64,000 nucleotides of DNA from Azotosporobacter soli (GTDB taxonomy: Bacteria; Bacillota; Negativicutes; SG130). The DNA is taken from assembly GCF_030542965.1 (NCBI RefSeq), contig NZ_JAUAOA010000011.1, forward strand, positions 1-64,000. The letters run 5' to 3'. Of this stretch, positions 15,729-23,351 are shown piece after piece. Numbering within the stretch: the stretch's first letter is position 1; the number at the start of each line of letters is the position of its first letter. The notes beneath the pieces are model-generated. The model worked only from the letters and a program-made list of their open reading frames with translations, had not been told where the DNA came from and made no database searches. Position numbers and translations under genes: made by a program.

Positions 15729-16991
15729 ATGTTTTCGTTGCTGCATATCGATAATAATTTTTTTTACAAGGAAATTCTGCGTGATTTATCTGAACAGAAT
15801 GATTTTCGATATTTCTCAGCCAAAACACCGCAAAAAGCATATGAGATTTTAGTTGCCCATGATATTGATCTTATTGTGACCGGACTGGAATTTAAAGGAG
15901 AAAATAAAGAACGCTTCATTTCCACGCTGATGCGCAAAAAAAGGGAGACGACACCGGTAATTGTTCTTTCGGCAATCAATGATATGAAGCTTAAAGCAGA
16001 GCTTTTCCAAAAGGGTATTTCCGATTATCTAACAAAAGATCACTTCATGGAGTATTTAATGACGCTGATCAAAAAAAATAAAGGGGGGGATGCGATTGCC
16101 GCAGAACTGCGAAACCTTTGGATTGCCGTTTTAGATGACAGTGTGATGCATCTGAATGGGATGCGCGCGTTTTTTGAACATAATGCGATGCCGCAGGTCG
16201 ATTATTTTATAAATCCGGCTGCACTTTTGACGACAGCCAAGACATACAATATTTATTTAATTGATAACGTTTTGCCGGATATTTCAGGTGAAGAAGTGAT
16301 TCGCGAAATTCGGAAACGGGATGAGTATGCGGTAATCATAGCGGTTTCATCGGTTAATAGTCATGCGGTTATTTCCAACATTTTAAGTAATGGTGCGGAC
16401 GATTATATTGTAAAACCATTTTCGGAAAATCTTTTTATGGCGCGTCTTAAAGCAAATGTTCGAACCTATTCGTTAATGCAGCAGTTAAAAGAAAAAAACA
16501 GGCTTTTGGCTCAAGTGGCGCAAGAAGATGGTCTTACCGGTCTTTATAATCGTCGTGCAATAATGGAAAGGTTAAACAGGGAAATCGATTTTGCGACACG
16601 CAGTAAAGAACCGCTTACGGTGCTGATGTTTGATATTGATCGCTTTAAAATGATTAATGATACCTATGGGCATCATTTGGGCGACGAGGTGCTCAGACAG
16701 TTGGGGCAGTATTTGAAGAACGCGTTTCAGAAAAATGTCATTACGGGACGGTATGGCGGAGAAGAATTCATTTGCGTTTTTCCAGGGCTTGCGCTTTCTG
16801 GCGCGGTCGTTTACGCGGAACGTCTTCGACGCGAATGTGGCGAAATGCGTTTTAGTGAAGACGCTCTTTCCATTACTGTCAGCGGCGGGGTTGCGGCATA
16901 TTCGGATGAAAACGCAGATGAATTTTTAAAACGGGTGGATGAGCTTTTATATAAGGCCAAAAAGAACGGGCGCAATCGAATGGAATACTAA
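15729..16991 (+). CDS. Response regulator with two receiver domains and a GGDEF domain
   Basis: The protein has 420 residues from the ATG at 15729, preceded by AAGGGGGAAGG; an in-frame ATG at 15711 lies upstream of that site. The first receiver domain (about 1-120) is degenerate: the phospho-acceptor position reads IVTGLEF with no aspartate. The second (about 130-250) keeps YLIDNVLPDISG and a PFSE switch lysine. The C-terminal GGDEF domain has RYGGEEF near residue 343, so diguanylate cyclase activity (2 GTP to c-di-GMP) is likely. No RxxD product-inhibition site precedes it. No histidine kinase is adjacent. Confidence 0.9.
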   Translation: MFSLLHIDNNFFYKEILRDLSEQNDFRYFSAKTPQKAYEILVAHDIDLIVTGLEFKGENKERFISTLMRKKRETTPVIVLSAINDMKLKAELFQKGISDYLTKDHFMEYLMTLIKKNKGGDAIAAELRNLWIAVLDDSVMHLNGMRAFFEHNAMPQVDYFINPAALLTTAKTYNIYLIDNVLPDISGEEVIREIRKRDEYAVIIAVSSVNSHAVISNILSNGADDYIVKPFSENLFMARLKANVRTYSLMQQLKEKNRLLAQVAQEDGLTGLYNRRAIMERLNREIDFATRSKEPLTVLMFDIDRFKMINDTYGHHLGDEVLRQLGQYLKNAFQKNVITGRYGGEEFICVFPGLALSGAVVYAERLRRECGEMRFSEDALSITVSGGVAAYSDENADEFLKRVDELLYKAKKNGRNRMEY

Positions 16992-17041
16992 AGCGATTCT
17001 TTTTTCGTTGCTCGTATGAAAAATAATGTCGATTAATAAAA

Positions 17042-17078
17042 GGAGGCAAACGGAGAAAAATCCGTCCGCCTCCTTTTT
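17042..17078 (+). terminator. Terminator at the head of repeat unit B, after the GGDEF gene
   Basis: GGAGGC and ACGGA pair with TCCGT and GCCTCC around GAAAAA, followed by TTTTT. Confidence 0.9.
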
Positions 17079-17109
17079 GCGTCTTCGGATGCAGCGGCGT
17101 TCCCTGACT

Positions 17110-17324
17110 CCCCGTCGTTGCGGTTTTTTCAGAACATGGAGTCACAAGGCATGGCGGACATGGTTTGGCGGGCAAGAACGCGGAGACGTACGACAGGGAG
17201 GTCGTACGCCGGCGGAGCAACACGGACGTTGCTTTCGCCGGGAATCTCCGCGAGCGCCGACCGCCAAGCCTTGGCCGGCCCGAAGGACGTTGTCGCTTCT
17301 GAAAAAATCGCGACGACGAAAGGG
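17110..17324 (+). repeat. 215-bp structured repeat, copy B
   Basis: Same length and fold as copies A and C. Here the inner stems are CGCGGAGA/TCTCCGCG and CCGGCG/CGCCGG. The first small hairpin (GTCCG/CGGAC in A and C) is altered around 17142-17158. The conserved flanks run from the head terminator to the tail terminator at 17427-17465. Between about 17381 and 17426 the sequence differs from the other two units. Confidence 0.8.
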
Positions 17325-17426
17325 ACGTAGCTGTCGATAGAGGGCAGCACAATCAAGTTTGATTTGCCGAGGTAATCAAAATTTTGTTTGATCGGCGGCG
17401 ATCGGTATCAGCGAGTACAACAGTTG

Positions 17427-17465
17427 GCAGCAAGGATTCCAAGCGTGGAAACCCTGCTGCTTTTT
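17427..17465 (+). terminator. Terminator at the tail of repeat unit B
   Basis: GCAGCAAGG/CCCTGCTGC with inner TTCCA-AGCG-TGGAA, then TTTTT. Confidence 0.85.
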
Positions 17466-17667
17466 ACGTTGCGCAAGCGAGCGGAGAAGCAAGGTAACGG
17501 TTCGAAGCCACTGAAAACGATCTGATTGGCATTCCTAAAGTCAGGGGCCATTTAAATTATCGTGGATGATGAACGTATCTACGTGAATGCCGATACACAG
17601 GAAATGCACAATGGAAATAAGCGTTCCTTGGCTATGTCGGCCAAAATAAAATTTAGGGGGAATTTAC

Positions 17668-18486
17668 ATGTCTTACAATTCAAATTTACCAGTGGACAAT
17701 ACAGCCGATATTCGGGAAAACTTTCGGGCGCTCAAAGATGACAAGATTGTTGCGGCGGCTACGGCGATTACTGCTGAGAGTGCTGAAAAATTAGCAAATG
17801 CAAGAAAAATATCTCTTAAGGGGGATGCTACGGGTAGTACAAATTTTGATGGTTCGGCAGATGTGACGATCAGCGTAGATGTAGTTAGCGCGGATGTTTC
17901 GTCTTCATGTACCGGCAATGCTGCAACTGCAACAAAGTTAGAAACAGCACGAAATATTAATGGCGTATCCTTTGATGGCACAAAGGATATTACGATTAGA
18001 GCAGAAGCTGACGGTGGGAATGCGGATACTGTAGATGGGAAACATGCGAGTGATTTTGTATCCGCTGGATATGGTGTCCCGGTTGGTTCGGTGGTATATC
18101 TTGCACAGCAATCCGCACCAGAGGGGTGGTTAAAAGCTGATGGCTCAGCGATTTTAAGGACACAGTATGCTGATTTATTTACCGCAGTTGGTACTATGTT
18201 TGGCGCTGGTGATGGCAGCACTACATTTAACTTGCCAGACCTTCGTGGTGAATTTGTACGCGGATTTGATGATGGACGTGGAATTGATGGTAATAGAGCA
18301 TTGGGGAGCTGGCAGAATGATATGTTGCGATCACACCAACATACATTTCCAGCAGGCGATGTGTCTGGCGGACCTGCATTGCAGGCTAATAGGACAATTG
18401 GATATAATACAGCGCACACTACTTTTGTTGGTGGTGAGGAAACGCGTCCTCGTAACATAGCACTGCTAGCTTGTATTAAATATTGA
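17668..18486 (+). CDS. Phage tail-collar / tail-fibre-like protein
   Basis: The 272-residue protein follows an AGGGGGAA site. Residues 1-125 contain tail-fibre-type repeats (ARKISLKGDATGSTNFDGS and ARNINGVSFDGTKDI). A tail-collar domain follows (VPVGSVVYLAQQ, APEGWLKADGS, FNLPDLRGEFVRGFDDGRG, SWQNDMLRSHQH), ending ETRPRNIALLACIKY. In phages this domain caps receptor-binding fibres. No other phage structural gene is nearby, so it is either a stranded fragment of a prophage or tailocin or a reused adhesin. It lies between repeat units B and C. Confidence 0.85.
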   Translation: MSYNSNLPVDNTADIRENFRALKDDKIVAAATAITAESAEKLANARKISLKGDATGSTNFDGSADVTISVDVVSADVSSSCTGNAATATKLETARNINGVSFDGTKDITIRAEADGGNADTVDGKHASDFVSAGYGVPVGSVVYLAQQSAPEGWLKADGSAILRTQYADLFTAVGTMFGAGDGSTTFNLPDLRGEFVRGFDDGRGIDGNRALGSWQNDMLRSHQHTFPAGDVSGGPALQANRTIGYNTAHTTFVGGEETRPRNIALLACIKY

Positions 18487-18594
18487 TCAAAGAACGGAAC
18501 ACAACTGTCAAAAGGGCAAACAAGGGGATGGTTCCGATGTTTCAAACGTTCTTTTCTCTTCCGTCTTATGAAAAATAATGTCAGCCAATAAAAG

Positions 18595-18631
18595 GGAGGC
18601 AAACGGAGAAAAATCCGTTTGCCTCCTTTTT
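18595..18631 (+). terminator. Terminator at the head of repeat unit C, after the tail-collar gene
   Basis: A perfect 13-bp stem, GGAGGC plus AAACGGA pairing with TCCGTTT plus GCCTCC, loop GAAAAA, then TTTTT. Confidence 0.92.
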
Positions 18632-18662
18632 GCATCTTCGGATGTAGCGGCGATCCCTGACT

Positions 18663-18877
18663 CCCCGTCGTTGCGGTTTTTTCAGAACATGGAGTCCGAG
18701 GAAAGGCGGACATGGTTTGGCGGGCAAGAGCGTGGAGACGTACGACAGGGAAGTCGTACGCCGGCGGAGCAACATGGACGTTGCTTTCGCCGGGAATCTC
18801 CGCGAGCGCCGACCGCCAAGCCTTGGCCGACCCGATGGACGTTGTCGCTTCTGAAAAAATCGCGACGACGAAAGGGG
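18663..18877 (+). repeat. 215-bp structured repeat, copy C
   Basis: Third copy. Units A and C also share a longer 5' extension (from about 14853 and 18516: CAAACAAGG, GGTTCCG, GTTTCAAACGTTCTTTT and CTTATGAAAAATAAT). Inner stems are CGTGGAGA/TCTCCGCG and CCGGCG/CGCCGG. The tail terminator is at 18966-19009. Confidence 0.8.
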
Positions 18878-18965
18878 CGTAGCTGTCGATAGAGAGAAGT
18901 ACAATCAAGTTTGATTTGCTGAAGCAAGCAAAACCGGATTTGTTACAAGTCACAGCCTTTATAAC

Positions 18966-19009
18966 AAAAAGCAGTGAGGCTTCCAAGCGTGGAAACTTTG
19001 CTGCTTTTT
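18966..19009 (+). terminator. Terminator at the tail of repeat unit C
   Basis: AAAAAGCAG pairs with CTGCTTTTT with the inner hairpin TTCCA-AGCG-TGGAA also seen in units A and B. Confidence 0.8.
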
Positions 19010-19099
19010 ACTTTGCGCAAGCAAATGAATAATACTTGCTGCATCTCGGCAGGAGATCGGGAGTATAAATGCAATTAATAACTGTGGAATGAAAAATCG

Positions 19100-19678
19100 A
19101 TGAAAGAGGTGACGCAGTTGAATCGATCGGCCTTTATGCTTACTTTTTCTGCAATCTGTTTGGCGATCAATCTGGTGCTTGGGATGGTGATGCAGAGCTT
19201 GAAAATTCCGCTTCTGTATCTCGATACGCTGGGGACGATGCTGGGCGCAGCTGTCTTGGGTCCTTGGTATGGTGCGGCGATCGGCGGCTTGACGAATGTG
19301 GTGCAGGGCGTGTTGACCAATCCGGTCAACATCCCCTTTGCGCTTGTGAATGTGGCGATCGGCCTGACGGTGGGCTGGGTTGCGCGGCGCTACGGTTTCG
19401 GCTGGAAAGTGGCCTTGCCGACCGGCCTTTTTCTTGCGGTGGCCGCACCGCTGGTCGGGACGCCGATTGCCATCTGGATTTTTGGCGGTTTGGGCGGCAG
19501 CGGCACCGACTTTTTGGTGTTGTGGTTATTAAAGAGCGGGCAGGGGATTTTTTCGGCGGCGTTTTGGCCGCGGATTGTCGGGAATTTGGTCGATAAGATC
19601 GGCTGTGCGCTGTTGACGGCCTTTTTGTTGAAGCGAATCCCGCTTGCGCAGCTGTTGCCCGGCAAAAGGATGCTGTGA
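19100..19678 (+). CDS. ECF transporter S component, CD3073-like
   Basis: This 192-residue membrane protein has about five to six hydrophobic segments and conserved S-component features: LDTLGTMLGAAVLGPWYGA, GGLTNVVQG and PFALVNVAIGL. S components bind a small molecule and use a shared EcfAAT energising module, which is not in this window. The stop overlaps the start of the next gene, a TudS-related protein. That pairing is the CD3073/CD3072 arrangement known from clostridia. The substrate is unknown; a thiolated base or vitamin is a guess from the partner. Confidence 0.8.
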   Translation: MKEVTQLNRSAFMLTFSAICLAINLVLGMVMQSLKIPLLYLDTLGTMLGAAVLGPWYGAAIGGLTNVVQGVLTNPVNIPFALVNVAIGLTVGWVARRYGFGWKVALPTGLFLAVAAPLVGTPIAIWIFGGLGGSGTDFLVLWLLKSGQGIFSAAFWPRIVGNLVDKIGCALLTAFLLKRIPLAQLLPGKRML

Positions 19679-20166
19679 GCGAAATGAAAAGAGGCAAAGA
19701 ACTGGCGCTCGTCTGTCATTGTATATTGAATCAAAACAGCGTGGTTCATCCATTGGCGAGAAATCGCGGCGCGATGGTTGATGTGATGGCTGGATTGATG
19801 CGTAGAGGCTTCGGCATCTATCAGCTGCCCTGTCCGGAACTCTTGTACGGCGGTCTGCAGCGCTGTCCGAAAACGTATGCACAATACGACGCGGCGGAGT
19901 ATCGTGCGCTGTGCGGCGAACTGGCAAAGCGTAGCGGGCAGGAACTGGAAGGTTTTGCGGCAGACGGCTGCCGGATCGGCCTCTTGGTCGGCGTTAGCGG
20001 CAGCCCAACCTGTTCGATCGGCGGACGGCAAGGGCATTTTATGGAAGCCTTATTGCCGCGCCTTGCAAAATGGGAAAAGGAAATGCGTCTGCTCGAAGTG
20101 CCGCAGGATTATGAAGAGGGAAAAGATAAACCTGTTTGGCTGCGCGACGCGCTGGGCGAAGTGTGA
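19675..20166 (+). CDS. TudS-related putative desulfidase, CD3072-like
   Basis: This 163-residue protein starts at GTG 19675, overlapping the previous stop; ATG 19684 is an alternative. It has LVCHCILNQNSVV, then LPCPELLYGG, then GVSGSPTCSIG. The three cysteines in these motifs match the cluster-binding cysteines of TudS/DUF523-type proteins, which remove sulfur from thiouracil-like compounds using a [4Fe-4S] cluster. Co-translation with the S component suggests uptake and desulfuration of one substrate. Confidence 0.75.
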   Translation: MSEMKRGKELALVCHCILNQNSVVHPLARNRGAMVDVMAGLMRRGFGIYQLPCPELLYGGLQRCPKTYAQYDAAEYRALCGELAKRSGQELEGFAADGCRIGLLVGVSGSPTCSIGGRQGHFMEALLPRLAKWEKEMRLLEVPQDYEEGKDKPVWLRDALGEV

Positions 20167-20203
20167 AAAGAAGTGTCTAAAAATTGTTGAATACGAAAAG
20201 AGG

Positions 20204-20251
20204 GCGGTCTTGAAATAGCGGTAACAGGCTATTTCAAGACCGCTTTGTTTT
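20204..20251 (+). terminator. Terminator after the CD3072-like gene
   Basis: A perfect 16-bp stem GCGGTCTTGAAATAGC/GCTATTTCAAGACCGC followed by TTTGTTTT. Confidence 0.93.
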
Positions 20252-20415
20252 ATCTCCATGCGTTGTGTGAAAAAGCTCTCGCAAAAGTTATCGACGTTTT
20301 CAATTTTAGCGTTTAATAATAGGCCTGTGCGAAATATATGTAAATGAGATCAATATCATAAATGGCATAAGAAAGTAAAAGATATTGATGATGAAAAATG
20401 GAGGAGGTAGTTATA

Positions 20416-21408
20416 ATGGCTATTAAATGGGAAAGTCGCGAAGGCTGTGCGGTGACCGACAATGGATTGACAGCTACAACAACAGGTTATCTAATTCCGG
20501 CGGTAAGTGACACGAGTAAAAAAACAGGAAAGTGGTATTTTGAACTGAAATGGAACAATGGTTTGGCAGAAGATTTTATTGGAATTGCCGCGGCTGGGGT
20601 TACTTCGTATCATGATGCGAAGACGGTGTTGCTATACCGCAGAAACGGAGTGATCTATTCAGGGTATGTCAATGAAACAGGGCCGCTTGTTGAGTTTTCG
20701 ACGTCTGATATAATGGGGATTTCGGTTGATATTGATAACAATTTGGTGACGTTTTATAAGAATGGCGTACTGTTGGGCAGTTGGAATCAGACGAATATTA
20801 AAAGCTGGGACGGCGTATATGCGTATGCGCAAAGCGGAACATCTTCTTCGGGGACTTCGGTAACCGCGAATTTTGAAGGGCCGTTCGTGTATCCGAATCC
20901 AAATGGAACTCCCCTGGAAGCGCCAAGTTTGACGGCGGTTGACGGAGATGGGAACGTTGCTCTGAAGTGGAACTCTGTGAGCGGCGCAACCGGTTATAAC
21001 GTTAAACGAGCCCTAACGGCTGGCGGTCCGTATACGCTGATTGCCGGCAATGTAGCAGACGTAAATTATACCGATACGTCTGTAACAAACGGCACAAAGT
21101 ATTACTATGTGGTCACTGCATTGACAAGCGGCGGAGAAAGCGCTGCTTCGAACGAAGTTTCGGCTACGCCTGCTAAGACGCCGCCGCTGACAACAAAAAG
21201 CGAACTGCTGCGCGTTACGATGCTCGATTCGAGTGAGCGCATCTATAATGTGACGTCGGCGGAGGCCGAAGGGTTCGTCGCCTGGTTCAAGCGTCCGCTG
21301 AATACGGGCGACAGTTGTTACGCGATCAGTGATGCGGTCGAGGGCGGCAAGGAATATCTGGCGTTCGACAAGATCATTAGTTTTAAGGTCTGGTCGATGA
21401 AGAAATAA
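20416..21408 (+). CDS. SPRY-like and fibronectin III domain protein
   Basis: The 330-residue protein follows GGAGGAGGT. Residues 1-155 form a SPRY/concanavalin-like domain (KWYFELKW, GIAAAG, SVDIDNNLVTFYKNG). Residues about 165-255 form a fibronectin type III domain (VALKWNSVSGATGYNVKR, YYYVVTA). The last 70 residues (LLRVTMLDSSERIYNVT, YLAFDKIISFKV) form a small C-terminal domain of the sort seen in phage tail or surface proteins. There is no signal peptide. It is probably a carbohydrate- or surface-binding protein, possibly phage-derived like the tail-collar gene 2 kb upstream. Confidence 0.65.
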   Translation: MAIKWESREGCAVTDNGLTATTTGYLIPAVSDTSKKTGKWYFELKWNNGLAEDFIGIAAAGVTSYHDAKTVLLYRRNGVIYSGYVNETGPLVEFSTSDIMGISVDIDNNLVTFYKNGVLLGSWNQTNIKSWDGVYAYAQSGTSSSGTSVTANFEGPFVYPNPNGTPLEAPSLTAVDGDGNVALKWNSVSGATGYNVKRALTAGGPYTLIAGNVADVNYTDTSVTNGTKYYYVVTALTSGGESAASNEVSATPAKTPPLTTKSELLRVTMLDSSERIYNVTSAEAEGFVAWFKRPLNTGDSCYAISDAVEGGKEYLAFDKIISFKVWSMKK

Positions 21409-21503
21409 GAAAATGTTCACATTTTTGACACAAAGTCGCCAATATACCGTCATGAACCCTCGCTATAATGAGATCATAGACAAAACTACAAGGGGGAATT
21501 GAC

Positions 21504-21890
21504 ATGGTAAAGAAGAGTTTGCTTGCTGCATTGGCGGCAGGAACAATTTTGGCGACGGCGGCGATCGGGTTTGCCTCTCCTCCGATGGGGCGCGATATGG
21601 GCCCGGGACCGGGCGGTGAGCGACCTTGCATGATCGATAGTGCAAACTGGACCGCTGCGCAAAAAGCGGAGTTCCAGCAGGATATGTTGCAGCAGCAGGA
21701 AAAGATGATGGAACTGCAAAAAACGTTCCTGAACCAGGAAGTGGCCAAAGGGTTAGTGTCGCGCGACTGGGCCGACCAGCAGATCAAGTGCATGCAGGAG
21801 CGCCTAGACTGGCAAAAGGCACATCCGGGCGAAGCGGAACCGCGCCCCGGCATGAAACCGGGCGCGCCGCAAAAAGCGCCGCTGGAATAA
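21504..21890 (+). CDS. Exported DUF2680-like protein
   Basis: This 128-residue protein has a signal peptide (LLAALAAGTILATAAIGFA). A proline- and glycine-rich linker, a helical segment (WTAAQKAEFQQDMLQQQEKMMELQKTFL, written here in part) and a proline-rich tail follow. WTAAQKAE and the spacing to VAKGLVSRDWADQQI fit small envelope proteins of the DUF2680 type, of unknown function. It is monocistronic with a ribosome site AAGGGGGAA. Confidence 0.6.
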   Translation: MVKKSLLAALAAGTILATAAIGFASPPMGRDMGPGPGGERPCMIDSANWTAAQKAEFQQDMLQQQEKMMELQKTFLNQEVAKGLVSRDWADQQIKCMQERLDWQKAHPGEAEPRPGMKPGAPQKAPLE

Positions 21891-21997
21891 AGAAAGACAG
21901 CGCGGCCGCCTTGCGGCAGAGCCTCTCTGCTGCAAAAAAGGGGACTGTAGACAAAACGAAATCAAGTGAGACGTTTTTTTTACACGAAGAGTCGAAG

Positions 21998-22035
21998 AAG
22001 GGACTGTCATCAAAGGTTTGATGACAGTCCCTTTT
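21998..22035 (+). terminator. Bidirectional terminator between convergent genes
   Basis: AAGGGACTGTCATCAA pairs perfectly with TTGATGACAGTCCCTT and is followed by TTT. It ends just before the stop of the minus-strand gene. Confidence 0.9.
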
Positions 22036-22039
22036 TGTC

Positions 22040-22387
22040 TTACGGGGCGGCATCGGCGCGTTTCCATTTCGCGCCGACATTGACCGACCAGGCTTTGCTT
22101 TGGTCTCTGGAGATGAAGGAGCCGACGCGGACGTGTTTTTCGTTCGGCTGCATCAAGAGGATGCCGGAGATCAGAGCGCCGTTCACGTTTTCTTGCGAGA
22201 TGATGTAGGGACTGACGTAGATTTCTGCATTGACGTCACTGTCGACAAAGAATTCTGCGCCATAGTCATAGCCGCTTGCATCGGTCAGATAGACGCCGTA
22301 GATCGTGACGTTCTCCTCTGCGCTGGCTCTGGCAAAACTGCCGAAAGCCAGTGCGGTCAGCAAAAAAAGAAAGAACAGCTTTTTCAT
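22040..22387 (-). CDS. Exported protein of unknown function
   Basis: The protein has 115 residues. The start at 22387 is supported by AAGGAGGGATC; the open frame upstream lacks one. The signal peptide is KKLFFLFLLTALAFGSFARA. The mature part (VTIYGVYLTDASGYDYGAEFF in part, then GSFISRDQSKAWSVNVG) looks like a small beta-rich domain. The family was not recognised. Confidence 0.7.
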   Translation of the reverse strand: MKKLFFLFLLTALAFGSFARASAEENVTIYGVYLTDASGYDYGAEFFVDSDVNAEIYVSPYIISQENVNGALISGILLMQPNEKHVRVGSFISRDQSKAWSVNVGAKWKRADAAP

Positions 22388-22638
22388 CGCGAGATCCCTC
22401 CTTATCGCTTTGTCTGAAATGCAAAACGGAAGCAAAAGGTTGTCGCCGCGCTTGATTTTATATACTAAGGATACTTTCAGTGTACAAGAGTGGGGGAAAT
22501 ATTTCAAGATAAATTGGTAAAAAAAGGATGATGGTGTGTTCGATTTGTCGCTGGACAAGAAAGGGCAGGCAGGTTAAAATCGAGCGTATAACGTAAAAAA
22601 ATAAGCTGCTCTGCGGCGATGAGAAAGAAGGTTGGTGT

Positions 22639-23271
22639 ATGCAAAAGTTGCTGGACGGGCTGGTTCGTTTTCGCAGCAAAGATTTTGAAGAGCATCGCGA
22701 CTTGTTCAAGGGGCTGAAATCGCAGCAAAAGCCGCATACGCTTTTTATCGCCTGTTCGGATTCGCGCGTCGATCCGAATCTGATCACCGGTACGCTGCCC
22801 GGCGAGCTGTTCATCGTCCGCAACATCGCCAACCTTGTGCCGCCGTATCGCGATGCCTCAGAGTTTTTGGCGACGACGTCGGCGATCGAATATGCGGTGC
22901 TGGTGCTCGGCATTGAAAATATCATCGTCTGCGGGCATTCGAACTGCGGCGGCTGCGCGGCCTGTCTTGGCCCGGCGGAGAAGCTCGATGAGCTGCCGCA
23001 TACGAAAAAGTGGCTGGAACTGGCGCATCCGGTGCGAAACCGGATCCTGCGCGAAATACCGGCGGATGAACCGGAGGCGCGCGAATGGATGATGGAGCAG
23101 GCCAACGTGGCGGAACAGCTGAAGCATCTTTTGACCTATCCTTGCATCGCAGAGCGGGTCGAGGCAGGGACGCTTGCGATTAGCGGCTGGCATTATATCA
23201 TAGAGACCGGTGAAGTGTTCGTCTATGACAGCGCGGGCGGCGAATTCCGGCTGGCGAACAGTTTGTGGTGA
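22639..23271 (+). CDS. Beta-class carbonic anhydrase
   Basis: This 210-residue protein interconverts CO2 and bicarbonate using zinc. The zinc ligands and catalytic dyad are visible as ACSDSRVDP near residue 40 and HSNCGGC near residue 100. VRNIANLVPP and the C-terminal GWHYIIETGEVFVYD are typical of the plant-type beta subgroup. There is no signal peptide, so it is cytoplasmic. It is a single gene preceded by a weak AAGG site. It may supply bicarbonate for carboxylation or handle CO2 from decarboxylases; this is inference. Confidence 0.92.
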   Translation: MQKLLDGLVRFRSKDFEEHRDLFKGLKSQQKPHTLFIACSDSRVDPNLITGTLPGELFIVRNIANLVPPYRDASEFLATTSAIEYAVLVLGIENIIVCGHSNCGGCAACLGPAEKLDELPHTKKWLELAHPVRNRILREIPADEPEAREWMMEQANVAEQLKHLLTYPCIAERVEAGTLAISGWHYIIETGEVFVYDSAGGEFRLANSLW

Positions 23272-23351
23272 GGAAATGTTTAAAGATTGTTTAATCTCTC
23301 GCTGCGTTTTTTATGATACAGTGAAGAAAAACGAAGAGGCGGGATGAGAGC

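Noticed and set aside
14840-19010. Integron attC sites as an explanation for the gene-repeat-gene order
   Set aside because: The repeats are much longer than usual attC sites, no GTTRRRY/RYYYAAC core pair was seen at the ends, and no integron integrase is in the window.
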